DNA from: Phragmites australis
Taxonomy: Eukaryota > Streptophyta > Magnoliopsida > Poales > Poaceae
NCBI RefSeq assembly: GCF_958298935.1
Contig: NC_084943.1
Span: forward strand, 20,329,001-20,393,000
Direction of reading: 5' to 3'
DNA: 64,000 bases
In this document: positions 1 through 10,019 of the stretch, in pieces
Numbering within the stretch: the first letter of the stretch is position 1
Layout of the letters: each line of letters begins with the position of its first letter
The notes under the pieces: model-generated
What the model saw: the letters and a program-made list of their open reading frames with translations, nothing else
The model's database searches: none
What the model was told of the DNA's origin: nothing
Made by a program: the position numbers and the translations under genes

Positions 1-600
1 TCGCTCTGCCTGGCGCGGGCCAGTGAGCATGAATGCCAAGTTGACAACTATGAGTCCATGATCCATGGTGATATGATCGGCGTTGCTGCAACGAGCTCAG
101 ACAATGAGGACGTCCGCGTTGCCATTATTGTTCTCAACAGTTGCATGGTCGTCAAGGTCCATGTTGACAACGCTAAGGATGTGCAAGCTTGAACAGCTTA
201 TCGGACAGACGTCGCCTTCGTTGTTGAGAATGGACTTCAGTCCATATGCACCCATCAGAAATCCAATCGATAGTCAGATGTCCAGATGGACCGTGTATCT
301 GGGCCCGGGCCAAGCCAGCCCTAAGCTAGTCCGGCTAGCATCCATCCGCTCGATCCGATCCGATCCGATCCGATCCGTTGGCCCTTGACGGAACAACCAC
401 TTGTTGGATACACTTTTGTAGCTTGTCACACTTTTTATGTACGAGTATGTGACAAATATGGCACATTCAGATTCCTTTGTGAAAAGAATATGATCAGGCT
501 AGGTAATAGATCAGACGATTTGTTATATCAAATCAAGCTTATTATTTAGATTGTGGCAAATCGTTTGGACGAGCCAAACACATCCTGAGTCCATAAACAA
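1..600. other. Upstream intergenic sequence of the GRAS gene
   Basis: No gene is supported here. An open frame near 83-388 starts on TTG and has no recognisable domain, so I leave it out. The stretch holds a short pentanucleotide microsatellite (CGATC repeated about five times, 351-377) and ordinary AT-balanced sequence after 400. It is the distal promoter region of the GRAS gene that begins at 987. Confidence 0.5.
351..377. repeat. CGATC pentanucleotide microsatellite
   Basis: About five direct copies of CGATC are read in a row. Such repeats are length-variable. It lies roughly 0.6 kb before the GRAS start codon and I see no regulatory meaning for it. Confidence 0.7.
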
Positions 601-699
601 GCGCATCACGAGGAAATGGGAAGATTAATGACTCACTGGGATCCCCAAGAAGTACTGGGCCGGCCTCAGGGCCTCACAGGGAAACCGGGCTTGGCCCCA

Positions 700-986
700 G
701 GGCAGTATGGGTCCTTACCCATCGGGCTCACCAGCCGTGCCGTGTTGGGCTCGAGCCCAAGCCCAGAGCCCAGCCCAGCCCACCCACGTCCGGAGCAGAG
801 ACACGCGGCAACCGATCCCCTTCCCCTCGCTTCCATTCCATTCCACCATCTCCAATTACCCCCTGTCCATCGCCGCCGCCGCCTTCCTGGAACCTTCGTT
901 CCCCTCCCCTCCGGCCACTTCCTACAAAGCCACAAAGCCCTCCTCCTCCGCTCGCCGCCTCACCTACCCACCCACTCTCCGCCTCC
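700..986 (+). promoter_or_regulatory. Proximal promoter and 5' leader of the GRAS gene
   Basis: The 740-790 stretch contains closely spaced GCCCA/GGGCT words (AGCCCAAGCCCAGAGCCCAG and following), which resemble the TGGGC-type site II elements found upstream of many plant housekeeping genes. From about 820 the sequence is strongly C/T-rich, typical of a plant 5' leader. No clear TATA box is visible at a sensible distance. Transcription start is not determined; the assignment as promoter is inferred from position and composition. Confidence 0.4.
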
Positions 987-3143
987 ATGGGCTCCTCCTA
1001 CGACATCTCCCCGTGCCTCGGTTCCGGCGTCGATGACCCCTCCCACTTCTTCTACCTCTCCGACCTCGCCCCCGTCTCCCCGTCCTCCTACCTCGACCTC
1101 CCTCCGACGCCTCACCACGAGCAGCAGCAGCTGGAGCAACCCGTCGGCAACGGCGGGGGAGGGACCGCGGGGACGCCGGAGGACCTCGTGCTCCCCTACA
1201 TCTCCCGCATGCTCATGGAGGAGGACATCGACGACAAGTTCTTCTACGACTACCCCGATCACCCCACCCTCGTCCAGGCGCAGCAGCCCTTCCTCGACAT
1301 CCTCTCCAATTCCGACGACACAACCTGCGGCAGCGGCGGCGGCAACAGCTACCACCCCGGCCCCTCCCCCTCCTCCTCCGACAAGTCCGCGCCCCACACC
1401 CCCGCCGCCGTCAACTCCTACGACCCGGCCGCCCACTACACCAGCAGCCCCTTCGACCTCGAACCCGCGGCCTTCTTCGGCGCCGGCGCTAACTCCGACC
1501 TCATGAGCTCCGCCTTCCTCAAGGGCATGGAGGAGGCCAACAAGTTCCTGCCCTCCCAGCACAAGCTCATCATCGACCTCGACCCGCCCGAGGACGCCAA
1601 AACCTTCCTCCTCCCCAGCGAGGACAAGCTCGCTGCCGGATTCAACGGCGTCACCTCTGCTCCTCCCGCGGCTCCGGCGGTCGCGGTGAGCGTGAAGGAG
1701 GAGGAAGCGGTCGATGTGGTGCCTGCAGGCGGCGGCGGCCGGGGGCGCAAGAACCCGTACGACGAGGAGGAGCTCGAGCTGGTGAGCGGCAGGAGCAGCA
1801 AGCAGAGCGCGATGCAGGGGGAGGACGACGCGGCGCGGGACATGTTCGACAGGGTCATGATGCCCACCCACGAGATGTGCGTCGAGCAGATGCAGAAGCT
1901 GCGGATCGCCATGCAGGAGGAGGCGGCCAAGAACGACGGCGGGAAGGCTGGGAACGGGAAGGCGAGGGGCCGGCGCGGTGCGAGGGAGGTGGTGGACCTG
2001 CGCACGCTGCTCATCCACTGCGCGCAGGCCGTGGCCACGGACGATCGCCGCAGCGCCACCGAGCTGCTGAAGCAGATCAAGCAGCATGCGAGCCCACAGG
2101 GTGATGCGACACAGCGCCTGGCGCACTGCTTTGCCGAGGGCCTGCAGGCCCGGCTTGCAGGGACCGGCAGCATGGTGTACCAGTCGCTCATGACCAAGCG
2201 CACCTCGGCGGTGGATATACTTCAAGCGTACCAGTTATACATGGCCGCCATTTGCTTCAAGAAGGTGGTTTTCATATTCTCAAATCACACGATCTACAAT
2301 GCCTCCCTGGGTAAGAAAAAAATACATATCGTGGATTACGGTATACAATATGGGTTCCAGTGGCCATGCTTTCTGCGACGGATAGCAGATAGGGAGGGTG
2401 GGCCACCGGAGGTGAGGATTACTGGCATTGATCTCCCCCAGCCTGGGTTCCGTCCAACTGCCCGCATTGAGGAGACAGGGCGCCGCCTCGGTAACTATGC
2501 CCGAGAGTTTGATGTGCCATTCAAGTACCAGGCGATTGCGGCATCTAAGATGGAATCCATCCGCATGGAGGATCTGAACATTGATCCAGATGAGGTGCTT
2601 ATCGTGAACTGCCTGTATCAGTTCAGGAACTTGATGGATGGGAGTGTCGTGATCGAAAGCCCGAGGGATATCGCACTCAATAACATCAGGAAGATGCAGC
2701 CTCATACATTCATCCATGCTGTTGTGAATGGCTCGTTCAGTGCACCATTCTTCGTGACACGGTTCCGGGAGGCTCTGTTCTATTTCTCAGCCTTGTTTGA
2801 TGTTCTGGACACAACCACCCCAAGGGACAGCGACCAGAGGATGCTGATTGAGCAGAATTTATTTGGGCGTGCTGCCCTGAATGTCATTGCTTGTGAGGGT
2901 GCAGATCGGGTGGAGCGCCCCGAGATGTATAAGCAATGGCAGGTACGGAATCAACGTGCTGGCTTCAAGCAGCTGCCATTGAATCCAGAAATCGTGCAGG
3001 TAGTGCGAAAGAAGGTCAAGGATTGCTACCACAAGGACTTTGTGATTGATGTAGATCACCAATGGCTCCTGCAGGGATGGAAAGGGCGCATCCTCTATGC
3101 CATCTCGACATGGGTGGCAAATGATGCTGGCTCTTATTATTAG
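987..3143 (+). CDS. GRAS-family transcription regulator, LISCL (SCL9/SCL14/SCL33) type, intronless
   Basis: A single uninterrupted frame of 718 codons. The N-terminal half is low-complexity but carries the conserved blocks of the LISCL subfamily: YISRMLMEEDIDDKFF (residues 71-86), AFLKGMEEANKFLPS (about 174-188) and GRKNPYDEEELE (about 254-265). The GRAS domain runs from about residue 335 (VVDLRTLLIHCAQAV, first leucine-rich region) to the C-terminus, with a VHIID-type motif IHIVDYGIQYGFQWP near 446, a PFYRE region near 560-610 (FVTRFREALFYFSALFD) and a SAW motif WLLQGWKGRILYAISTW near 692. The ATG at 987 is the first in a suitable leader. Members act in the nucleus as transcription co-regulators; SCL14 relatives work with TGA bZIP factors in xenobiotic and stress responses (family knowledge). 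The length is normal and I see no break. Base composition drops abruptly near 2220. A copia element lies 0.5 kb downstream. Confidence 0.95.
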   Translation: MGSSYDISPCLGSGVDDPSHFFYLSDLAPVSPSSYLDLPPTPHHEQQQLEQPVGNGGGGTAGTPEDLVLPYISRMLMEEDIDDKFFYDYPDHPTLVQAQQPFLDILSNSDDTTCGSGGGNSYHPGPSPSSSDKSAPHTPAAVNSYDPAAHYTSSPFDLEPAAFFGAGANSDLMSSAFLKGMEEANKFLPSQHKLIIDLDPPEDAKTFLLPSEDKLAAGFNGVTSAPPAAPAVAVSVKEEEAVDVVPAGGGGRGRKNPYDEEELELVSGRSSKQSAMQGEDDAARDMFDRVMMPTHEMCVEQMQKLRIAMQEEAAKNDGGKAGNGKARGRRGAREVVDLRTLLIHCAQAVATDDRRSATELLKQIKQHASPQGDATQRLAHCFAEGLQARLAGTGSMVYQSLMTKRTSAVDILQAYQLYMAAICFKKVVFIFSNHTIYNASLGKKKIHIVDYGIQYGFQWPCFLRRIADREGGPPEVRITGIDLPQPGFRPTARIEETGRRLGNYAREFDVPFKYQAIAASKMESIRMEDLNIDPDEVLIVNCLYQFRNLMDGSVVIESPRDIALNNIRKMQPHTFIHAVVNGSFSAPFFVTRFREALFYFSALFDVLDTTTPRDSDQRMLIEQNLFGRAALNVIACEGADRVERPEMYKQWQVRNQRAGFKQLPLNPEIVQVVRKKVKDCYHKDFVIDVDHQWLLQGWKGRILYAISTWVANDAGSYY

Positions 3144-3656
3144 CTGTTCTTTTAATCACTTGTCTGAAAATATGGATTTAGCTATGTTATCCAGTATATC
3201 TAGTGGCTGTTATGTATGGCTCAGTTAGTAGCCATGGTTCAATGAATTTCATGACTCAAAGTACGCCTATTCAGAATTCGACATGGACTTGTTTCATGGG
3301 TAGATTGTTTTGCCGTATGAACCAGTTCGTGCAGTTCAGGTTCTGAGGACGATGGGTAACACAAGAAAGATGTTGGAATCAGAAAACAGAAACCTTGTAG
3401 AAATCCATGCTTTGATGTAATGTGAATGTGAATTAGATGTTTATGCAGCCATGTCGTTGCTTAGTGCTATGTAGAGTGTAGATCTATGTCCTAGCCTGGA
3501 TAATGTTCGCAGCAGCATCACCTGTGCTTGTGCCTTGTAACTGACACTTGTTGTCCTGTATCCGATGCGATGCTTACTGCACTGTTGCAGACTGTAGCAT
3601 GGTATTATAAAGTGATGCAACCATGGTTTTGTTTATCTATGCTGTTTTGTACATGA
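3144..3656 (+). other. 3' flank / probable 3' UTR of the GRAS gene
   Basis: AT-richer sequence after the GRAS stop with no coding potential. It very likely contains the 3' UTR, but I see no decisive polyadenylation signal. It ends at the target site duplication of the copia element. Confidence 0.5.
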
Positions 3657-3903
3657 TGTTAAAGATGTACATGATGTAACGTGTGTGTAACGTTTGTGTA
3701 GCGAGGAGTGCGGGCACTGACCGAGTTCAGCATGTATTGTGGCATGATGACCACGCACTCCTCGCATCGTTGAGTCGTTGGCGTGCATGTAGGCACGCTC
3801 GGCCTGTTATCACGGATCGTGAATGTAACAGTCTATATAAATGAAAGGAGATCCATAGAGATCATTGCGCTTGGAAAATTATCTCCACTCGATATTCTTT
3901 TCA
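3657..3903 (+). repeat. 5' LTR of the copia element
   Basis: Starts TGTT, ends TTCA. It contains a TATA-like TCTATATAAATG at about 3831-3842 that should drive the element's transcription. It also has a 12-bp perfect inverted repeat, GCGAGGAGTGCG (3701-3712) and its complement (3754-3765), separated by 41 bases. Confidence 0.95.
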
Positions 3904-3917
3904 TGGTAATCAGAGCC
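3904..3917 (+). promoter_or_regulatory. Primer binding site (initiator methionine tRNA type)
   Basis: TGGTAATCAGAGCC directly follows the 5' LTR. It matches the usual plant copia site TGGTATCAGAGC, complementary to the 3' end of initiator tRNA-Met, except for one additional A. Confidence 0.85.
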
Positions 3918-3936
3918 ACGATCTGATCGATCAGCC

Positions 3937-6900
3937 ATGTTTGGATCGCCGCTTTCCGCAACCACCGCAAATTCCTCATCGTCTACTGCTGCTGCCCAAA
4001 TTGGCATCATGCCTGCGCCATCATTCAGCCACATGATCCATGTGAAGCCGACTCAGGAGAATTATCTCCTATGGAAGACTCAGATCTTACCATATCTGAG
4101 GAGCCAAGGTCTCCTCGGGTACGTTGACGGATCAATTCCGCAACCAAGCCAAACCATCCATGTCGAAGAAGAAGGGCGTCGCAGGCTCGTCGTCAACCCG
4201 GACTACACCGCCTGGTACCATCAAGATCAGTTCGTGCTGAGCGGCATCATCTCCTCGGTGACCGAGGAGGTACTCAGCACTCTCGTCGGCGTGACTACCT
4301 CACGCCAAGCCTGGCGCGAGCTGGAGAAGACCTTCGCGGCGAGCTCGCGTGCGCGCGTCATGCAGATACGCATGCAGCTCGCCACAACCCAGAAGAGGGA
4401 CACCAACGTCAGCGACTACTACCGCAAGATGAAGCGGCTGGCCGACACACTTGCCGCCATCGGCAAGCCTCTCGAAGATGAAGAGTTCATCGCCTACCTC
4501 CTGCGCGGACTCGGGAGCGAGTACGACTCCCTGGTGACGAGCATCATCGTGCGCACAGATCCATACTCCATCAGTGATGTCTATGCTCACATGTTGAATT
4601 ATGAGATGCGCATCGAGCAGAACAACACTGAAGTGCAGGTCACGGCCAATGTCGCAAACAGAAGCCAAGGGCGTGGCGGTGGCGGCGGCGGCGGGCGGAA
4701 CATCCGAGGCAAGGGGCGCGGCAACAACAGCAATCACGCACCCGGCGGTCGCAGCGGCGGCCGTGGCAGCGGCAACAAGGAGCCGTGCCAAGTCTGCGGC
4801 AAGGTCGGCCATGACGCCCTGCGCTGCTGGTACCGCTTCGACCACAGCTATCAGGCCAACGACGCTACCAAGGTCGCGGCTGCAGCCTCCTCCAACAGGT
4901 ACACCGTCGATCCGAACTGGTGTGTTGATTCAGGAGCAACAAACCACGTTACCAACGAGCTGGAACGCCTGACAACACGGGAGCGCTACCATGGTGGTGA
5001 TCAGATCCAGGTCGCGAACGGTTCAGGTATGGCCATTGTCCATGTTGGAAATTCATTTATTTCTAGTTCAAATAGACCTTTATACCTAAGCCGTATCCTA
5101 CATGCTCCTAGTATAAATCGACATCTCTTGTCTGTCCGAAAGTTGGCCATCGATAACAATGCTTTTGTGGAATTTCATCCAAATTTTCTCTTTATCAAGG
5201 ATCGAATCACGAAGAGAGTTCTGCTCACAGGAAGATGTAGAAATGGTCTCTACATTCTTCCCAATAGAAGACCCAGCCAAACTCTCCTCTCGGCCAAGGT
5301 GTCTCAAGCTCTCATCTTGGCCAAGTCGACTTCAGAGCATTGGCACCGACGGTTGGGCCATCCAGCTTCTCCAATTGTTCATCGCATTCTGCAGAAAAAT
5401 AATCTAGCTGTAGCCACTGACAACAGTCTTGCTTCAGTGTGTGATGCCTGCCAGCAAGGGAAGGCACACCGGCTTCCTTTTAGTGCTTCCACTCATGTAA
5501 CCTCTGCTCCTCTAGAAATAATCCATACAGATGTCTGGGGACCTGCTGTTCCTTCAGTTCACAATGCTAAATACTATGTATCTTTCGTTGATGATTATAG
5601 TAAATTTGTGTGGATTTATTTTCTGAGATGCAAGTCCCAAGTAGAATCTGTGTTCATTCAGTTTCAGAAACTTGTTGAACATATGCTTAATCTGAAAATT
5701 CGCACGATTCAGTCAGACTGGGGAGGCGAGTATCATAGGTTGCACAATTACTTTGCGAAGTCTGGTATAGCACACATAATCTCATGTCCTCATACACATC
5801 AGCAGAATGGAGTGATTGAGAGAAAACACAGGCACATCGTAGAGACTGGTCTCACTCTTCTAGCACAATCTAAAATGCCTCTTAGGTTCTGGGATGAGGC
5901 CTTCCACACTGCATGTCATTTGATCAATAGAATGCTGAGCCCAACCATTCACTATGATACTCCAGTTCATAAACTCTTTGGCACACAACCTGACTATAAT
6001 TTGCTACGAGTTTTCGGTTGTGCCTGCTGGCCTAACCTCCGAGCCTACAACTCAAGAAAACTAAACTTCAGAACAAAGCAATGTGTGTTCATAGGTTACA
6101 GTTCATCTCACAAAGGGTATAAATGCTTTGATCGATCAACAGGGAGGGTATACATCTCCCGTGATGTAGTGTTTGATGAAGTAGTTTTCCCTTTTGCTTC
6201 TCACCCAACACCTGAAACACACACACCTAATCTTTCTCATCATCCAACATTGCTGCCTGTCTACACTGAAACCTCACTCATAGCCAACACCGACAGTCCT
6301 GCAATACAAAACCCAGAACCAAAACCCATTGAACCAGTTGTAAATGATTTTCATATGGATAATGAGCTGCATGAATTTGTTCCTGACACTGATGCTGCTC
6401 CTAGTAGTCCTACTCCTGCAGGCAGTACAAGCAATGATGTTGCAGGTCAAATAGGAAGTGACTCTGGTGATGTTGCAGCTAGTAGCAGAGGAGATGATGA
6501 ACAGGCATTAGAGGCAGCAGCGCAACACCCAATGTGCACAAGACTTCGAGACAACATCATCAAGCCAAAGGTGTTCACTGATGGAACTGTAAGATATTCA
6601 GGCAGACTGAAGAATTTCAGTGGCACAGTGTTTGTTGAAAATCCGACAACAGCACTTGCAGTCTCAATTTCAGAACCTGAAACTTTGCAGGACGCCTTGA
6701 AGGATGATGGGTGGAAGAAAGCCATGGATGATGAATATTCTGCATTGCTGAGTAATGATACATGGGAACTAGTACCACCAAGAAAAGGGATGAACTTGAT
6801 TGACAGCAGATGGGTGTACAAAGTAAAGAGAAAGGCTGATGGTTCAGTTGAGAGACTCAAAGCTCGGTTAGTAGCTAAGGGCTTTAAACAGCAATACGGA

Positions 6901-8212
6901 GTTGACTACTTGGATACATATTCTCCAGTTGTCAAACCCACTACAGTTCGAGTGATATTATCACTAGCTGTGTCCAGAGGCTGGACTATGCACCAGATTG
7001 ACATTCAAAATGCTTTCTTGCATGGTTTTCTCAAGGAAAAAGTTTTCATGAAGCAGCCACCAGGGTATGAAAGTATTGACAAGCCTCCAGGATATGTATG
7101 CAAACTGAAGAAGGCACTGTATGGATTAAAAACAGGCTCCAAGGGCCTAGCATTCTAGACTGACAAGCAAACTTCAAGAGTTAGGCTTTACCTCATCCAA
7201 GGCTGATGCATCTCTGTTCATATTTAACTAAGAAAGTGTGACCATTTATATGCTGATTTATGTAGATGACATTATTATAGTCAGCTCAAGCACTGCAGCC
7301 ACAAGGAATTTAGTTCAGCAACTGAAGAGTGAGTTTGCTGTCAAGGATCTAGGCCAACTAGATTACTTTCTGGGAATTCAGGTTAAGCCAGAAAAGAATG
7401 GAGTTCTTCTGTCCCAGAAAAGGTATGCTCATGATCTTCTGCAAAGAGCAAATATGAGTAGGTGCAGACCAATATCCACTCCAATGACATCAGCTGAGAA
7501 ACTGTCCAAGGACCAAGGCAGTTTGCTGACAGAGAATCAGAGATTTCAATACAGAAGCATTGTAGGAGGGCTTCAGTATATGACCATAACCAGGCCTGAC
7601 TTGTCTTTTGCAGTAAACAAGGTGTGTCAGTTCATACAAAGTCCTATGGATATACATTGGGCTGCAGTTAAACGTATACTTCGGTTCATCAAAGGGACAC
7701 TTGATGTTGGACTGAAAGTACAGAGATCAGCATATTTTACACTGAGTGCCTTCTCAGATGCAGACTGGGCAGGGTGCCCAGATGATCGACGCTCAACTAG
7801 TGGCTTTGCAGTCTTTCTGGGAAATAACCTAGTGTTATGGAGTTCTAGAAAACAAGCTACTGTTTCAAGATCAAGCACGGAGGCGGAGTACAAAGCTATT
7901 GCAAATGTCACTGCCGAACTAATTTGGGTTCAGTCCTTGTTGAAGGAGCTCGGGATTTTTCAACACAAGGCACCACTGCTGTGGTGTGACAATCTTGGAG
8001 CTACGTACCTCACTGCTAATCCTAGGTTTCATGCTCGAACAAAACACATCGAAGTGGATTTCCATTTTGTTCGTGAACAGGTAGCCCGGAAGGCTTTGGA
8101 GGTGAGGTTCATCTCATCAAAAGATCAACTTGCAGACGTTTTCACGAAGGCATTGCCAAGAGCACCATTTAGTTCTATATGTCACAATCTCAACTTAGTA
8201 TCACTAGGTTGA
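3937..8212 (+). pseudogene. Copia gag-pol polyprotein, broken in reverse transcriptase
   Basis: The first frame runs 3937-7158 (1073 codons). In order: gag with a CX2CX4HX4C zinc knuckle ([14 protein letters not shown], residues 284-297) after a glycine-rich stretch; aspartic protease with DSGA at 331; a GAG-pre-integrase HHCC finger near 465-510; integrase with catalytic D532, D594 and E628; reverse transcriptase from about 959. The frame is lost at an A-run around 7128-7132 (consistent with one extra base), and in the continuing frame there are in-frame stops at 7148-7150 (TAG) and 7229-7231 (TAA). The same frame then stays open from 7238 to 8212 and holds the YVDD reverse transcriptase core (7259-7270) and RNase H ([23 protein letters not shown]). 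Three lesions within about 100 bases in an otherwise well-preserved gene suggest recent inactivation, or a mutated master copy. Confidence 0.93.
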
Positions 8213-8225
8213 GATTGAGGGGGCG
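8211..8225 (+). promoter_or_regulatory. Polypurine tract of the copia element
   Basis: GAGATTGAGGGGGCG lies immediately before the 3' LTR, the normal place and composition for the plus-strand primer of reverse transcription. Confidence 0.85.
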
Positions 8226-8472
8226 TGTTAAAGATGTACATGATGTAACGTGTGTGTAACGTTTGTGTAGCGAGGAGTGCGGGCACTGACCGAGTTCAGC
8301 ATGTATTGTGGCATGATGACCACGCACTCCTCGCATCGTTGAGTCGTTGGCGTGCATGTAGGCACGCTCGGCCTGTTATCACGGATCGTGAATGTAACAG
8401 TCTATATAAACGAAAGGAGATCCATAGAGATCATTGCGCTTGGAAAATTATCTCCACTCAATATTCTTTTCA
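8226..8472 (+). repeat. 3' LTR of the copia element
   Basis: A 247-bp copy of the 5' LTR with two base differences by direct reading (ATAAACG versus ATAAATG, CTCAATA versus CTCGATA). It is followed by the second CATGA target duplication. Confidence 0.95.
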
Positions 8473-8477
8473 CATGA

Positions 8478-9539
8478 GAGCTCTTCCCAGATGGCATGTG
8501 TTATTATCCATTCATGATTTGTGTTGTGACAGTGGGTCGAATCTTTTTGCTTGCGTCTACATGTTAAAAGTTTGATGTGGTAAAGACACTGATATATCTT
8601 TTGAATTGTTAGCGTAGCATCGATTTCTCTTGGAATTGTTCGGTGATAAGGATGCACCTATTATCATGGTGTCAATCTGTTGTACAAACAAGTGTCTTTG
8701 CATGTTCAAGCTGTTTAGGACTGATCATCCATTCCATTCACTTCACCTGTTGCGAGTTCATCGAAACAAGGTCACCCTTTCTTGCCTGTTGCAATCCTTG
8801 GAGGCAGTGACAAAGACGTTCTGTTTCCTCCACACTGGAAACTGTCATTGAATGATACTACTCCAACACTGGTATCCCAATATCGAGCAAGGTATGCAGT
8901 TTTCAGCATTTGTCAGGAGATTTGCGATGATTCCATGTATCCCTACATGATATAATTGCAAATCAAATCCCAGCAGTTGTTAGGGTCACATACATCTTCC
9001 CAAGTAACGGCCATGCACACAGCTCAAGTTCGAACTCGTCAAGATTGTCAGGTGTCAGGTTTGTTATAGTATCATACCAGATACAGACAGAAGCAAGAGT
9101 ACCTGAAACCCTGAGCACAACCCTTGAAAATGCAGGACCGGATTATGGGAATATCTCCCTGCACATGGCACTGAGCTGGTGGCGGTGAGGCCTGACTGAA
9201 ACGAGCCAGTTGAAAAAAATAACAGTACTGCAAACACATGAGTAGCAGGAGACATCAGAGCACCTGTCACTGATCTTCAAAGACCAGCACAAAAAAAACA
9301 GGGTTTGATCACAGGACAAGCTGCGCAAAACGATCAGAAAACAAGCTGAGGAACCACCAACTAGCATGGATCGAATCTTCGTCTAGTACAAATTTACAGA
9401 TGGGGATGGCGATCTTGTGTGTGACATGCCAAGTTGTCGATTATCATTTTGGAGATTTAAACTAACATGATAACAATGAGAGATTAGAGAAATCGAGGGC
9501 CTGGGAACCGGATGGCCGACCCTGACCAGATGAAGGCAT
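8478..9539. other. Intergenic sequence without recognisable genes
   Basis: This continues the flank into which the copia element inserted. Short open frames on both strands have no recognisable content. I see no RNA gene or repeat structure. Confidence 0.5.
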
Positions 9540-9542
9540 TAA

Positions 9543-9844
9543 GGTCCTGTTTGTTTCAGCTTCGGATTCTGGCTTTCAGCTTTTATAATCCGAAGCTGAA
9601 ACAAACAGGCAGCTTTTGGTTATAGCTTTTTAAGATCTGCTGGTTGGATTGTGAGAATCTGAGAAGCTGGTTTTCCTCAGCTTTTGATAGATTGTGAAAG
9701 TCCATTTTACTAAACTGTCCATTAAATTTTTTTAGAATCTATAGTCTAAAAGCTTTTCACAATCCAGCTTTTCACAATCCAGCTTTTAACAATCCAGCTT
9801 TTATAAACTGCTTTTCAGAATCCCTAGCTGAAACAAACAGACCC
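9543..9844. mobile_element. Tourist-like (PIF/Harbinger) MITE, 302 bp
   Basis: The ends are imperfect inverted repeats: GGTCCTGTTTGTTTCAGCTT at the left and the complement of GGGTCTGTTTGTTTCAGCTA at the right. They are flanked by TAA on both sides (9540-9542 and 9845-9847), the trinucleotide target typical of Tourist elements. It has no coding capacity. Internally it contains a smaller foldback (CTTCGGATT / AATCCGAAG) and repeated CAATCCAGCTTTT words. Confidence 0.85.
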
Positions 9845-9898
9845 TAAAACATCTGACCAGGGTGACTTTCACGAAAACCGCCCGCCTGCAGTGCTTAC

Positions 9899-9985
9899 CT
9901 TTTTTTAAACTCCGGTACAAGTACACATACACGCACGTAAGCATATCTCTTCACGCACGTACTGACACTACGCTTGCTAAAATCA
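9899..9985 (-). repeat. Possible SINE or retroposon 3' tail, reverse orientation
   Basis: Read on the minus strand the segment ends in a TACGTGCGTGTATGTG-like stretch followed by a purine-ended poly(A)-like run (the plus strand shows TTTTTTTAAACTCCGG). This resembles tails of grass SINEs from memory. No tRNA-like head or target duplication was found, so the call is weak. Confidence 0.3.
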
Positions 9986-10019
9986 GAGACACGAAGCTTA
10001 AAAATTGATAAAGTCACCA

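Larger units (their letters stand above)
3652..8477 (+). mobile_element. Ty1/copia LTR retrotransposon, structurally complete, coding-defective
   Basis: Two 247-bp LTRs (3657-3903 and 8226-8472), each beginning TGTTAAAG and ending TTTTCA, flank an internal region in the order gag, protease, integrase, reverse transcriptase, RNase H, which defines Ty1/copia. The 5-bp sequence CATGA is duplicated on both sides (3652-3656 and 8473-8477), proving an intact insertion. A primer binding site follows the 5' LTR and a purine tract precedes the 3' LTR. The LTRs differ at two positions by my reading (near 3841 and 3890), so insertion is recent. The polyprotein frame is broken in the reverse transcriptase, so this copy cannot move without help. 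Confidence 0.96.

Noticed and set aside
616..1506. 296-codon plus-strand proline/serine-rich frame
   Set aside because: Another frame of the same GC-rich GRAS 5' region; its composition is that of an out-of-frame translation.
960..2225. 421-codon minus-strand open frame over the GRAS gene
   Set aside because: It is the antisense shadow of a GC-rich coding sequence whose codons rarely create reverse-strand stops. The protein is low-complexity and matches nothing, while the plus strand encodes a full GRAS protein.
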